64,000 nt of DNA from Salinactinospora qingdaonensis (GCF_039539445.1 NZ_BAABDD010000014.1:62001-126000), one strand, 5' to 3'. Positions 34,126 to 43,278 are shown, counted from the stretch's first letter. Notes: generated from the sequence alone by a model not told the origin. Numbers and translations are program-made.

Positions 34126-35622
34126 TCAGGAGTAGCGCAGCTCGTCGGCTGTACCGAACCAGTCGAACGACTCGTCACTGGTGTTGACGATGGTGCTCTT
34201 CGGGCGGGTGTAGGAGTGGTAGGCCGCGATACCGTTCTCGCGGTCCATCCCACTGTCTTTGACCCCACCCCAGGGCGAGGCGGGGTCGATGCGGTGGTGG
34301 TCGTTGACCCACACGATCCCCGCGTCGATCCGGTCGGCCACGCGGTGGGCGCGGCCCAGGTGCCGGGTCCACACTGAGGCGGCCAGACCGAACGGGGTGT
34401 CGTTGGCCAGGCGCACGGCCTCGGCTTCGTCGTCGAAAGCGGTGACCACGGTGACGGGGCCGAAGATCTCTTCGTGCCACACCGTCATGTCGGGGGTGAC
34501 ATCGGCCAGGACGGTCGGGGGGTAGTAGTGGCCGCGGTCCAACGGCGGGTCGTCACAGGGACGGCCGCCGCACAGCACCGTGGCTCCCTCTTCCTGGGCG
34601 CGCGCCACGGCCGCGGCGACACGCTCGAGTTGCTCTCGGGAGGACAACGGGCCGACCTGGGTGTCGGCGCTCATCGGCTCGCCTACGCGCAGCCCGGCGG
34701 CGCGTTCGACGAAGGCGTCGGTCACCCGCTGGTAGGCCGAACGCTGGACGAGCAGCCTCGCCCCCTGCACACACGTCTGCCCTGTGGCGATGAAGGCGGC
34801 GAACGCGGCGGCAGCCGCCGCCCGCTCGGTGTCGACGTCGTCGAACACCACCACGGGTGCCTTCCCGCCGAGTTCGGCGGTGACCGGGGTCAGGTTCTGT
34901 CCCGCCGCGGCCGCCACCCGCCGGCCCGTGACCGTTCCGCCGGTGAAGTCCACCCGGGCAAGGCCAGGATGTTCGCCCAGCGCTTTGCCCGCCGTGGCGC
35001 CCCAGCCGGGAACGACGTTGACCACTCCCGGTGGCACCCCCGCCTCCTCGCAGATCGCGGCGAGTTCGAGTGGAGCCAGGGGAGCGTACTCCGAGGGTTT
35101 GACGACGACGCTGTTACCGGCGGCGATGGCCGCCGACAGCTTCTTCGTGGTGATCAACAACGGGTGGTTCCACGGGGTCACCAACCCCGCGACACCGATG
35201 GGCACCCGCTGCACGTAGTTGAGGTGCTGGCCCCCGAAGTCGGGGATGGTGCCTTCGACCGTCTGGGCCAGGGACCCAAAGTATTCGAACCATTCGGGAA
35301 CGCGGGCCAGTTGGGCCCGCATCTCCCGCAGGGGTCGGCCGATCTGGCGCGTCTCCAGCTCGGCGAGTTCTTCGATGCGCTCGCTTAGAAGCTGGGCTAC
35401 CCGCTGGAGGGTGCGCGCACGGTCGCGCCCGCGCAGCCGTGACCACCGGCCGTCGGCGACCGCTTGGCTGGCCGCCGCCACCGCGGCGGCGACGTCTTCG
35501 GAGGTCGCGGCTGCGACCTCGCACATGACGCTGCCATCGGCTGGATTCTCCACCGAAAACGTGGCGTGGTCGCTGGCGACCCTGTCTTTCCCGTCGATGT
35601 GGAGCCGGTAGAAGTTCTCCAT
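34126..35622 (-). CDS. Aldehyde dehydrogenase
   Basis: NAD(P)-dependent aldehyde dehydrogenase of 498 residues. Catalytic Asn152 (PWNHP), Glu250 (AELGG) and Cys284 (GQTC) are present, as are the Rossmann loop FTGGTVTGRRV and the C-terminal PWGGVKDSGMDREN. It belongs to the broad betaine/phenylacetaldehyde-like group and is only distantly similar to the ALDH at 4145. It follows the cupin gene on the minus strand, with a perfect hairpin between, and lies next to the second importer. Confidence 0.87.
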   Translation of the reverse strand: MENFYRLHIDGKDRVASDHATFSVENPADGSVMCEVAAATSEDVAAAVAAASQAVADGRWSRLRGRDRARTLQRVAQLLSERIEELAELETRQIGRPLREMRAQLARVPEWFEYFGSLAQTVEGTIPDFGGQHLNYVQRVPIGVAGLVTPWNHPLLITTKKLSAAIAAGNSVVVKPSEYAPLAPLELAAICEEAGVPPGVVNVVPGWGATAGKALGEHPGLARVDFTGGTVTGRRVAAAAGQNLTPVTAELGGKAPVVVFDDVDTERAAAAAAFAAFIATGQTCVQGARLLVQRSAYQRVTDAFVERAAGLRVGEPMSADTQVGPLSSREQLERVAAAVARAQEEGATVLCGGRPCDDPPLDRGHYYPPTVLADVTPDMTVWHEEIFGPVTVVTAFDDEAEAVRLANDTPFGLAASVWTRHLGRAHRVADRIDAGIVWVNDHHRIDPASPWGGVKDSGMDRENGIAAYHSYTRPKSTIVNTSDESFDWFGTADELRYS

Positions 35623-35670
35623 GCGAGGGTGCCTTTCCGTCGTGAGCCGCCTGGCCGGATTGCCGGTGCC

Positions 35671-35710
35671 GGCCCCGCGCTCGCACGCCGGTGCGTGCGA
35701 GCGCGGGGCC
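35671..35710 (-). terminator. Perfect hairpin between cupin and ALDH genes
   Basis: 16-bp perfect stem (35671-35686 with 35695-35710; arm GGCCCCGCGCTCGCAC) and an 8-base loop. It lies between two minus-strand genes and has no T-run in either direction, so it may be a partial terminator or mRNA-stabilising hairpin that sets different expression of the two genes. Confidence 0.6.
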
Positions 35711-35757
35711 GTCGTTACAGGGGCGATCGACAGCGTCTCGGTTTTCGCTCGCTTACG

Positions 35758-36108
35758 TCAGGTGAGGTTGCCCGTCGCCTCGTAATTGGGGTCGACGAGA
35801 TTCTTGAAGGACAGTGCGACCGTGTCCTCCTTGGCCATGACGGAGTGGGGCGCGTTGGACGGATGGAAGCTTCCCTCGCCGGGGTGCACCTCGTAGGTCT
35901 CACCGTCGACCGTCACCTCCAGGCAGCCTTCAAGGATGTAGAAGACCTGCTCTTCGGGGTGGTGATGGGTGGCGGCGCCGTGGCCTTTCTGGAAACGGAT
36001 CTTGGTGATCTCGATCTTGTCGCTGCGCAGCACCTGTCCCTGGCCAGTGGAGTAGTGACTGGCCACCATGTTGCCGGCGTCCTTTTCCGGGAAGCTGATA
36101 TGGCTCAT
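35758..36108 (-). CDS. Small cupin protein
   Basis: Single-domain cupin of 116 residues. Motif 1 (GHGAATHHHPEEQVFYILEG) supplies the metal-binding His-His-Glu, and motif 2 (GEGSFHPSNAPHSV) the last His. Such small cupins act as isomerases, decarboxylases, dioxygenase-like enzymes or sensors; the exact role is unknown. A second small cupin lies at 48670 in the same island. It is divergent from the tctC gene. Confidence 0.82.
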   Translation of the reverse strand: MSHISFPEKDAGNMVASHYSTGQGQVLRSDKIEITKIRFQKGHGAATHHHPEEQVFYILEGCLEVTVDGETYEVHPGEGSFHPSNAPHSVMAKEDTVALSFKNLVDPNYEATGNLT

Positions 36109-36387
36109 TGCCTTCTCTCAGGGGTGATCGCATCCGAGATGACACTGTCTGTGGGTGACCGCCGGCGGCGAGCCGCGAAGCGATCGACCTGGCCCGTGCC
36201 GCTGTGCGGGCATCGGGGGCGTCTGTTGTTTCCGGACCGGGTGAAGCGCGTGGCTCCTGTGATCGTTACGACGCGCACTGGAGACCTCGGTCACATAGGA
36301 CTATATATGATGCTTAATGCATTGTGAAGGTGTTGTCCGTCCATCACATCCGCGACCGCGCCGTCTCGGCCTGGGGTGGCCGATACG

Positions 36388-36423
36388 GCGAACCCCTCGC
36401 GGGCGCGCCCGCGAGGGGTTCGC
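36388..36423. repeat. Perfect 36-bp palindrome
   Basis: GCGAACCCCTCGCGGGCG is followed directly by its exact reverse complement, giving 18-bp arms without a loop. It lies in the 744-bp region between the divergent cupin and tctC genes, about 280 and 430 bp from their starts. No gene was recognised in that region. Confidence 0.8.
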
Positions 36424-36731
36424 GGGAAGAGCAACCTTTTCCCACGTCACGAGCTTATGTGCCCTGTCGAGGCCATGGTGGGGAGCAGATATGAGTCCGA
36501 CCGGGGTCCGGAGCGGGACGGGCGCGGCCGGCGGCCGTCGTGGCGGGGTGTGACCGGCTCGTCGCGCCCACACGCTGCCGATCCTGCCGGGGCACTACGC
36601 CGTCGTTGCGTTCCTGGGCTGGCGAATGGGCCGGCACAGGGGAGGAAACAGCGGGCCGACGTGCGCGCTCGCGGTCTGCTCGCCGGCGGCGGCTCGACCG
36701 CACCCTCACCCGCAGCATCGCTGAAATGCTC

Positions 36732-36760
36732 TTGACATCTTATAGTTTGCACTACATAGT
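36732..36760 (+). promoter_or_regulatory. Promoter of the tct operon with possible regulator site
   Basis: TTGACA (36732-36737) and CATAGT (36755-36760) with 17 bases between form a sigma-70-like promoter about 90 bp before tctC. The spacer contains TCTTATA and GCACTA, words that also appear in the promoter region at 44410-44450, so a shared regulator site is likely. Confidence 0.5.
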
Positions 36761-36852
36761 CGCTGTACTGATCACCGTTTCCGGTCTCAGCTCCTGTGAG
36801 TAACGCACGGCACTGTTTTCCGCCACGCAATTGGCCATGAGGAGGAGTGCCA

Positions 36853-37884
36853 ATGCATAAAACGAGAGTGCTCGTGCGCCGCGGAGTGGGGCTCTGGTGC
36901 GCCGCACTGTCCCTCACCCTGGTCGCCGCCTGCGGTTCCACCGAGGGTGGAGCCCAAGACGGCGGCGCCACCGAGGGCGGCGGCGACAACAGCAATTACC
37001 CCGAACGCTCCATCACCTGGATCGTCGCCTTCGATCCCGGCGGCGGCTCCGACACCGAGTTCCGCCGGCTCCAACCCCACCTGGAGGAGGCGCTGGGCGT
37101 CTCCGTCGAGGTCGAGTACCGCCCCGGAGCCGACGGCGGCGTGGGCTGGTCGGAGCTGGTCAACGCCGAACCCGACGGCTACACTATCGGCGGCATCGTC
37201 ACCCCCCATATCGTGCTGCAACCGATGGTCCAGGGGGAGGGCAGTTTCAGCACCGACGGCTTCGGCTTCGTCAGCGCCAACGTCCAAGCCCCCCAAGCAC
37301 TGATCGTCAGCGCCGAGGACCCCGCCTACGAGGACTTCGAGGACTTCGCCGCCGACGTCGAAGACAACCCCGGCGAGGTCAGCGTCGGCGCCTCGGCCCG
37401 CCTCAACCTCAGCCACATCATCGCCACCGAGCTGGCCCAGGAAGGGTTGGAGACCAACTACGTCTCGACCGGCGAAGGCTCGACCTCCGTGGTCACCGGG
37501 GTGGCCGGGGGCCACTTCCCCGTGGGCATGCTCGGCGCCAACCACGCCGTCGGCAGCGACGAGGTCCGCGCCATCGCGGTCAGCAGCGACGACCGCTTCG
37601 AGGCACTGCCCGACGTGCCCACCTTCAAGGAACTCGGCATCGACGTGGTCGGCATGACCTCGTGGGGCGTGGCCACACCCAAGGACACCCCCATGGAGAT
37701 CCGCCAGACACTGGCCGACGCCATCCTCGCGGCACTGGACAAGGAAGAGGTCCAAGAGTCGGTCGCGGCCGAGGGGCAGCAGGTCCTGGGCTATGGCCCT
37801 GAGGAGACCAAGGAGTTCGTCTCCGGCATCTCCGGCCAGTACGAGGAGATCGTGGCCCTCATCGAAGAGCAAGAGGGGGAGTAG
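36853..37884 (+). CDS. tctC: Tripartite tricarboxylate transporter binding lipoprotein (TctC)
   Basis: Extracytoplasmic solute receptor of 343 residues. The signal ends in a lipobox (LVAAC), followed by a Gly/Asp-rich linker. YPERSITWIVAFDPGGGSDTEFR and VEYRPGADGGVGWSEL are the typical TctC/Bug start segments, where the conserved Gly-Gly-x-x-D contacts the carboxylate of the ligand. TctC proteins bind citrate, phthalates, terephthalate, nicotinate and other organic acids. GGAGGA lies before the ATG at 36853. It is followed by a long hairpin and then tctA. Confidence 0.88.
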   Translation: MHKTRVLVRRGVGLWCAALSLTLVAACGSTEGGAQDGGATEGGGDNSNYPERSITWIVAFDPGGGSDTEFRRLQPHLEEALGVSVEVEYRPGADGGVGWSELVNAEPDGYTIGGIVTPHIVLQPMVQGEGSFSTDGFGFVSANVQAPQALIVSAEDPAYEDFEDFAADVEDNPGEVSVGASARLNLSHIIATELAQEGLETNYVSTGEGSTSVVTGVAGGHFPVGMLGANHAVGSDEVRAIAVSSDDRFEALPDVPTFKELGIDVVGMTSWGVATPKDTPMEIRQTLADAILAALDKEEVQESVAAEGQQVLGYGPEETKEFVSGISGQYEEIVALIEEQEGE

Positions 37885-37890
37885 GCACCC

Positions 37891-37959
37891 GCGCGCTCCC
37901 CGCCGCCTCCCCGAGGCTCGGCGACCCCGTGGCCTCGGGGACAGGCGGGGACCGCGCGC
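37891..37959 (+). other. Long intercistronic hairpin between tctC and tctA
   Basis: An imperfect stem of about 25 bp (GCGCGCTCCCCGCCGCCTCC arm continuing to 37916; opposite arm from 37933 to 37959) encloses about 16 bases. Hairpins at this place in transport operons often protect the receptor mRNA or reduce read-through, giving more receptor than membrane protein. Confidence 0.6.
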
Positions 37960-37992
37960 CGGCTGCCGCCTTCCTCCGGAAGGAGCACTCAG

Positions 37993-39615
37993 ATGATCGA
38001 AGGGCTTTTGGCCAGCCTCCAGCCGATGCACCTGCTGTACCTGCTCGGTGGGGTGCTCGGCGGGGTGCTGGTGGGGTGTCTGCCCGGCCTGACCGCCACG
38101 ATGGGTACCGCGCTGCTGGTTCCCTTCACCTTCGTGATGGAACCCACCGCCGGCCTCGTCATGCTCGGCGGCCTCTACATCGGCGCGATGTACGGCGACG
38201 CCATCCCGGCCTGCCTGGTCAACATCCCCGGAACCCCCAGCTCGCTGGCGACCAGTTTCGACGGGTTCCCCATGACCGAAAAAGGTCAGGGCCGCCGCGC
38301 CCTGATCGCCGCCTGCTTCAGCTCCGCGGTGGGCGCCGTAGTCGGCGGCGTGGCCCTGCTGCTGCTGTCTCCGCCGCTGGCCGCGCTCTCCCTACAGTTC
38401 GGCCCACCGGAGTTCTTCTGGCTGGGCATCCTCGCGTTGACCATCATGGGCTCGATCGTGGGCAAATCGTTCCTGCGCGGCATCGGCGCCGGGATGTTCG
38501 GTCTGCTGTTGAGCACGATCGGTGTCGCCGTCTCCGGGGGCGAGACCCGCTTCACCTTCGACCAGTACCAGCTCATGGGCGGCATCAGCCTGCCGGTGGT
38601 ACTGATCGGCCTGTTCGCCATCCCCCAGCTCATCAAGCTCATCGAGGGCCGACGCACCAAGAGCAGCATCGGCACCCTCGATCGTGAAAAGGGTGTGCTG
38701 CGCAAGACCCTGCCGCGGGCGGCCAACCCGGTCAACCTGGCCCGTTCCAGCGTGCTGGGCACAGTGATCGGTATCCTGCCCGGCGCCGGCTCGCCCATCG
38801 CGGCCCTGATCTCCTACAACGAGGCCAAGCGCTGGTCGCGTAACAAGCGGCAGTTCGGCAAGGGAGCGATTGAGGGCGTGGTCGCCTCCGAGACGGCCAA
38901 CAACGCCGCCGCTCCCGCCTCCATGGTCCCGACCCTGACCCTGGGAGTGCCCGGCTCCTCGCCCAGCGCGGTCATCCTGGGCGCCCTGCTGCTGCACGGC
39001 CTGCGGCCGGGCGGGGAACTGTTCCAGACCAACCCCGACATCGTCTACGCCTTCATCTGGGCGATGATCATCGGCGGGCTTTTGGTTTTCGTCGTGGGCG
39101 TGCTCTTCTCGCCGCTGCTGGTCTCGGTGGTGGCCGTGCCCGTCCAGATTCTCGTGCCCGCCATCGCCGGACTGGCCGTCGTGGGCTCGTTCGCGATCCG
39201 CAACAACATCTTCGACGTCTACCTGATGTTCATCATCGGCGTGGCCGGCTACCTGCTCACCAAGGTCGGCGTGCCGGTGGCGCCGGTGGCGCTGGGCATC
39301 ATCCTGGGGCCGATCGTGGAGTCGGGGCTGGACACCGCGCTGTCGATGGCCCAGGGCTCTTCCTACATGGAGGTCTTCGTGCTGCGTCCCATCTCCGCCG
39401 GACTCATCCTGCTGACGGTGGCCTCGATCGTGTGGACGGTGCTGTCGCGGCGGGCCGAGCGCCGCAGGCAGCTCGCCGGCGAGGACGACCCCGACGAACC
39501 CGAGGACCCTGCCGACACCGGCGAGGAGCCGGACGTCCCGGAACCGCCGCGCGGTGAACCCACCGGCCAGGCCACCGTCGAGGAGACCGACCAGAGCGAG
39601 GTGAGGTCGCGGTGA
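37993..39615 (+). CDS. tctA: Tripartite tricarboxylate transporter large membrane protein (TctA)
   Basis: Large permease of the TTT family, 540 residues with about 12 membrane segments. GCLPGLTATMGTALLVPF, YGDAIPACLVNIPGTPSS and the internal repeat GILPGAGSPIAALISYNEAKR are hallmark motifs. The C-terminal tail (after about 490) is acidic and Pro-rich (DDPDEPEDPADTGEEPD), longer than usual. The stop overlaps the tctB start by GTGA. Order C-A-B here differs from the common C-B-A. Confidence 0.92.
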   Translation: MIEGLLASLQPMHLLYLLGGVLGGVLVGCLPGLTATMGTALLVPFTFVMEPTAGLVMLGGLYIGAMYGDAIPACLVNIPGTPSSLATSFDGFPMTEKGQGRRALIAACFSSAVGAVVGGVALLLLSPPLAALSLQFGPPEFFWLGILALTIMGSIVGKSFLRGIGAGMFGLLLSTIGVAVSGGETRFTFDQYQLMGGISLPVVLIGLFAIPQLIKLIEGRRTKSSIGTLDREKGVLRKTLPRAANPVNLARSSVLGTVIGILPGAGSPIAALISYNEAKRWSRNKRQFGKGAIEGVVASETANNAAAPASMVPTLTLGVPGSSPSAVILGALLLHGLRPGGELFQTNPDIVYAFIWAMIIGGLLVFVVGVLFSPLLVSVVAVPVQILVPAIAGLAVVGSFAIRNNIFDVYLMFIIGVAGYLLTKVGVPVAPVALGIILGPIVESGLDTALSMAQGSSYMEVFVLRPISAGLILLTVASIVWTVLSRRAERRRQLAGEDDPDEPEDPADTGEEPDVPEPPRGEPTGQATVEETDQSEVRSR

Positions 39616-40091
39616 CCACCCAGACCGACCAGACCAGCCCGATTGAGGGCGTGCTCAACTACAACCTCTTCTCGGGGCTAGCGTTCTTCCTGCTGGGGGC
39701 GGGGGCGCTCCAGGCCGGCGGCAGTTGGGGCGAGCGCGCCTGGCTCTTTCCCAACGTGCTCAGCACCGGCCTCATCGTCGTCGGCGCGGTGCTGGTCGTA
39801 TCCGCGCTGCTCAAACGCGGTCGCCAGCGGATGTTCCCCTCGTGGGGCGCCGCCGTCGACGCGGCATGGTTCATCGCCGCCGTCGTGGGCTACTTCGTCA
39901 TCCTCGGCGGCCTGGGCTACCTGGTGGCCACCATCACCTTCATGTTCGCGGTGTCGCTGGTGCTGGGCGGGCGGCCCACCCTGCTGTCCCTGGCGATCAA
40001 GCTGCTGTCCAGCGCAGCCGGTGCGATGGCGCTCTACGCGCTGTTCGCGCTGCTGCTCAACGTGCCGCTTCCTGAAGGCACGTGGCTGTGA
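39612..40091 (+). CDS. tctB: Tripartite tricarboxylate transporter small membrane protein (TctB)
   Basis: Small permease subunit of 159 residues with four hydrophobic segments, matching TctB in size and layout (LFSGLAFFLLGAGALQAG; AWFIAAVVGYFVILGGLGYLVA). Translationally coupled to tctA. Sequence conservation of this family is low; position and topology support the call. Confidence 0.82.
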   Translation: MTTQTDQTSPIEGVLNYNLFSGLAFFLLGAGALQAGGSWGERAWLFPNVLSTGLIVVGAVLVVSALLKRGRQRMFPSWGAAVDAAWFIAAVVGYFVILGGLGYLVATITFMFAVSLVLGGRPTLLSLAIKLLSSAAGAMALYALFALLLNVPLPEGTWL

Positions 40092-40103
40092 CCACCGCAC
40101 AGT

Positions 40104-40135
40104 GCCTCGGGGTCGACCGGCGACGGCCCCGAGGC
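40104..40135 (+). terminator. Hairpin behind tctB
   Basis: Perfect 9-bp stem GCCTCGGGG (40104-40112) / CCCCGAGGC (40127-40135) with a 14-base loop, 12 bp after the tctB stop. No T-run. It may end or weaken transcription before the MFS gene. Confidence 0.5.
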
Positions 40136-40175
40136 GCATCCAACGGGGGCGATCGCCGGATAGGAAGGGCGAGCA

Positions 40176-41441
40176 GTGGCAGCGAACCGATGGCGTGTGG
40201 CCGGCTACCTCGCGGGGCTGATGACCCTGCAAGCGGCCGTGTTCACCACCTTGGGGGCACTCGCGCCGTTCATCCGCACCAGCCTGGACATCTCCACCTC
40301 GGCCATGGGCGTCATCGGCGCCGCGCCCTACATCGGCACCGGCTTAGCAGCGGCCTGGCTAGGTACCTGGGTCGACGCGGGACGGCCGGCACGGGTCATC
40401 GCGGTCACCACGGCCGGGATGGCGACGGCGCTGGCCGCGGTCGCCGCCTCCCTCAACGTCGCCATGCTCATGGCCGGCTTCCTGCTGGCCGGGGTGGCGC
40501 GCAGCGCCGTCCCACCGCTGACCGACCGGCTGGGCTACGAACTGTGCCCGGTGGACTCGCGCGGCCTGGTCTTCGGCATCAAGCAGATGGGCACCCCGGC
40601 CGGCGCCGGCCTGGTCAGCCTCACCCTGCCCACCATCGCCGCCTCGTCGGCCGGCTGGCGCGGCGCCATCGCCTGCCTGGCCGTGGTCGTGGTGCTGGTC
40701 GGACTCCCGCTGAGCCGCACCGTGCCCAGCGCCCGCCCTACCCCGACCGGCCCGCCCCAGGACACCCCCGAGGAGCCCGCCCCGGCCCACGGCGACGACT
40801 CGCCACAGCCGCCGCCCCACCGGCCGGCCACCGCCTCGGCGCGGATGCTGGCCACCGTGCGCCCGTTGGCGCCCGTCATGACCTTCAGCTTCGGCATGGG
40901 CGTGTTCATCTCCGCCACGATGACCTTCCTGACGCTGTTCTTCGTCGACACCGTGGGCCTGGACCCGGTCACCGCCGGAGCGTGGTTCGCCCTGTTCAGC
41001 GTCGGCGGAGCCATCGGCCGTATCGCCTGGGGGTGGGCCAGCGACGCCCTATGGTCGGGTCGGCGCGGCTACCCCCTGGTGGCCTGCGCGCTGACCGGCG
41101 GCACCGTGGCTATCTGCCTGGGAGCAATCCCCGACCTGCTGATCGGTGTGCTAGGGCCGCTGACGGCGCTGCTGTTTGGCCTGGTCGCCCAAGGCTGGGT
41201 AGGGCTGAGCCGCGCGTTCGGCGCCGAAACCCTTGGCCGGGGACGGGCCGGCCGCGCCGGCGGGGTCCTGCTCAGCTCCATGATGGCCGGCGGACTCTTC
41301 GGCCCGGTCCTCTTCGGCGCCGCTGTCGGGGTCACCGGCGGCTATGGCCCCTCCTGGATCGCTATGGGCACCATCGCCCTCCTCACCGCCGCCATGGTGC
41401 TGCCCAGCGCCGTGCGCGAACGATCCCCCCGCACGTACTGA
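40176..41441 (+). CDS. MFS transporter
   Basis: Major facilitator carrier of 421 residues with about 12 membrane segments in two halves joined by a Pro-rich cytoplasmic loop (about 190-225). PLTDRLGYELCPVDSRGLVFGIKQMGTPAGAG is a segment seen in cyanate/organic-acid-type MFS members. GGAAGG precedes the GTG. It follows the tct operon and precedes a ThDP enzyme, so it may carry a related substrate or export a product. Confidence 0.85.
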   Translation: MAANRWRVAGYLAGLMTLQAAVFTTLGALAPFIRTSLDISTSAMGVIGAAPYIGTGLAAAWLGTWVDAGRPARVIAVTTAGMATALAAVAASLNVAMLMAGFLLAGVARSAVPPLTDRLGYELCPVDSRGLVFGIKQMGTPAGAGLVSLTLPTIAASSAGWRGAIACLAVVVVLVGLPLSRTVPSARPTPTGPPQDTPEEPAPAHGDDSPQPPPHRPATASARMLATVRPLAPVMTFSFGMGVFISATMTFLTLFFVDTVGLDPVTAGAWFALFSVGGAIGRIAWGWASDALWSGRRGYPLVACALTGGTVAICLGAIPDLLIGVLGPLTALLFGLVAQGWVGLSRAFGAETLGRGRAGRAGGVLLSSMMAGGLFGPVLFGAAVGVTGGYGPSWIAMGTIALLTAAMVLPSAVRERSPRTY

Positions 41442-41516
41442 CCCCCGGCCGATCACCAACCCCGTCGCGTGCGCACCGCGGGCGCCCCACGGGGATCTCA
41501 TCTCCAAGGAGGACAG

Positions 41517-43265
41517 ATGCACCCACCCCAGACCGGCCCGGATCGGCAGGTCACCGTCGCCGACGCACTGGTCGCGCTCCTGGCTCGCGGCGGTGTCCGC
41601 GACGTCTTCGGCGTGGCCGGCAGCACCATCATGCCGCTGCTCGACGGTATCGCCGCCAACGGCCACATCCGCTACGTCGGCGCCCGCCACGAGCAAAGCG
41701 CCGCCGACATGGCCTCGGGGTACGCGCGTACCTCGGGGCGGCTGGGGGTTGTGCTCACCCACGTCGGCCCCGGCGCCACGAGCTGTGTCACCTCCATCGT
41801 GGGCGCGGCCCGCGACGGCGTGCCCATGCTGCTCATCACCGGTAACGAGGAGAGCGAGACGCTGGTCCGCGAGCCCTACCACGACTGGGACATCATGGGC
41901 GCGATGGGGGCGGTCACCAACTTCTCCTACCGCATCACCCGCGTCGACCAGGTTCCCCACGTGCTGCGCCGCGCCCTGGGCCAGGCCATGCGCGGCGCCG
42001 CCCAGCCGGTCCACATCGACCTGCCCGAAGACATCGCTTTGGCCACCATCCCCGCCGAACAGGCGCGCCAGTGGCACGACGACGCCGGCCCCATCCTCGA
42101 CGACATCGCCGCCTGCGGTACGGCTCCGGCCACCCGCATCGCGCCCAACGCGCGCGCAGTGGCCGGCATCGCCGACATGCTCGCCGAGGCCACCGCTCCC
42201 GTGCTGCTCATCGGCGAGGCCGCCTTCCCCGGCAGTGACCCCGACGCGATCGTGCGCCGCTGCGTCGACCTGGGGGTGCCCTATGCAGCCACGTTCGGCG
42301 CCCATGGCGGGATCGGTGAGCGTCCCGGCTACGTGGGCACGATCGGACGCTTCGGCTCCCGCTCCACCACCGCTTTCGTCGCCGAAGCCGACTGCGTCGT
42401 CGCGCTGGGGGCCGAGCTGTCCGACATCGACACGGTGCGCTGGTCGCTGCCCAAGGCCGGCAGCCGGCTGGCCCTGGTCCACCCCGATACGCGCAAGGTC
42501 GACCTGCGCTTGCCCGCCGACATCGGGGTGATCGCCGACGCCGAGGAGTTCCTCGACCAGCTCACCGCTGAGCTTGCCGACCGCGAGACCCGGTGGCCGC
42601 CGCAGTGGCTGGATCGGGCCGCCGCGGTCGACCTCTATGACGGCCCCGCCGGCGACACCATGGCCGGCGACATCGAGAATGCACCGCTGGATGCCCGCCT
42701 GGTGGGACAGATCGTCCAGGCCGCCCCCGCCTCCTGGGCGGTGGCCATCGACCCCGGCTTCGGCCCGCTCACCCTGACCGCGCCCGCCCGGCTGGGCACG
42801 AGCCGGTTCCTCTACCCCTACGGCTTCGGCTACATGGGCTTCGCGGTCCCCAACGCCATCGGCGCCGTCATCTCCGGCGAGGTCGACGGGGCCGTGGCGG
42901 TGCTGGGCGACGGCTCGTTTTTCATGTCGATGGCCGCGGTGGAGTCGGTGGCCGCGCTGGAGGTGCCGGTGGTCGTCATCGTCCTCGACGACGGCGGCTT
43001 CGGCTCGCAGCGCAAGAAGCAGCGCGAAGCCTACGGCGGGCGCAACGTCGGCGTGGACTACGACAACCCCAACATCGCCGCGATCGGCACGGCGTTGGGG
43101 CTGGAGAGCCGCTGGGTCACCTCTGCCGTCGAGATCGAGAGCTTCTGCCGGACGCTGCCGCAGCGCCGCCGCGGCGCGCTGCTGGCCGTGGCGCGCGGCA
43201 AGGAGCAGAGCGGGAGCTGGTACGAGGGCAGCGTGCGCCCGCTGGCCCGGGCGAGCGGGCAATGA
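41517..43265 (+). CDS. ThDP-dependent enzyme (acetolactate synthase/benzoylformate decarboxylase superfamily), first
   Basis: Thiamine-diphosphate enzyme of 582 residues with the three domains of the POX/ALS superfamily. Glu59 in RHEQSAADMA activates the cofactor; GDG at 464-466 and Asp491-Asp492 form the Mg-ThDP motif, with Asp in place of the usual second Asn. It is not a plain acetolactate synthase: no small subunit is near and its setting is catabolic. It may decarboxylate a 2-oxo acid or join/split carbon chains. AAGGAGG supports the ATG at 41517. Ends head-on against the GntR gene. Confidence 0.85.
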   Translation: MHPPQTGPDRQVTVADALVALLARGGVRDVFGVAGSTIMPLLDGIAANGHIRYVGARHEQSAADMASGYARTSGRLGVVLTHVGPGATSCVTSIVGAARDGVPMLLITGNEESETLVREPYHDWDIMGAMGAVTNFSYRITRVDQVPHVLRRALGQAMRGAAQPVHIDLPEDIALATIPAEQARQWHDDAGPILDDIAACGTAPATRIAPNARAVAGIADMLAEATAPVLLIGEAAFPGSDPDAIVRRCVDLGVPYAATFGAHGGIGERPGYVGTIGRFGSRSTTAFVAEADCVVALGAELSDIDTVRWSLPKAGSRLALVHPDTRKVDLRLPADIGVIADAEEFLDQLTAELADRETRWPPQWLDRAAAVDLYDGPAGDTMAGDIENAPLDARLVGQIVQAAPASWAVAIDPGFGPLTLTAPARLGTSRFLYPYGFGYMGFAVPNAIGAVISGEVDGAVAVLGDGSFFMSMAAVESVAALEVPVVVIVLDDGGFGSQRKKQREAYGGRNVGVDYDNPNIAAIGTALGLESRWVTSAVEIESFCRTLPQRRRGALLAVARGKEQSGSWYEGSVRPLARASGQ

Positions 43266-43278
43266 CGGCGACCCTGCG

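Noticed and set aside
36388..36423. Rho-independent terminator
   Set aside because: No T-run and no gene end nearby; it lies between divergent genes.
41517..43265. Acetolactate synthase for branched-chain amino-acid synthesis
   Set aside because: No small subunit or ilvC gene nearby and a catabolic neighbourhood; the general superfamily call is safer.
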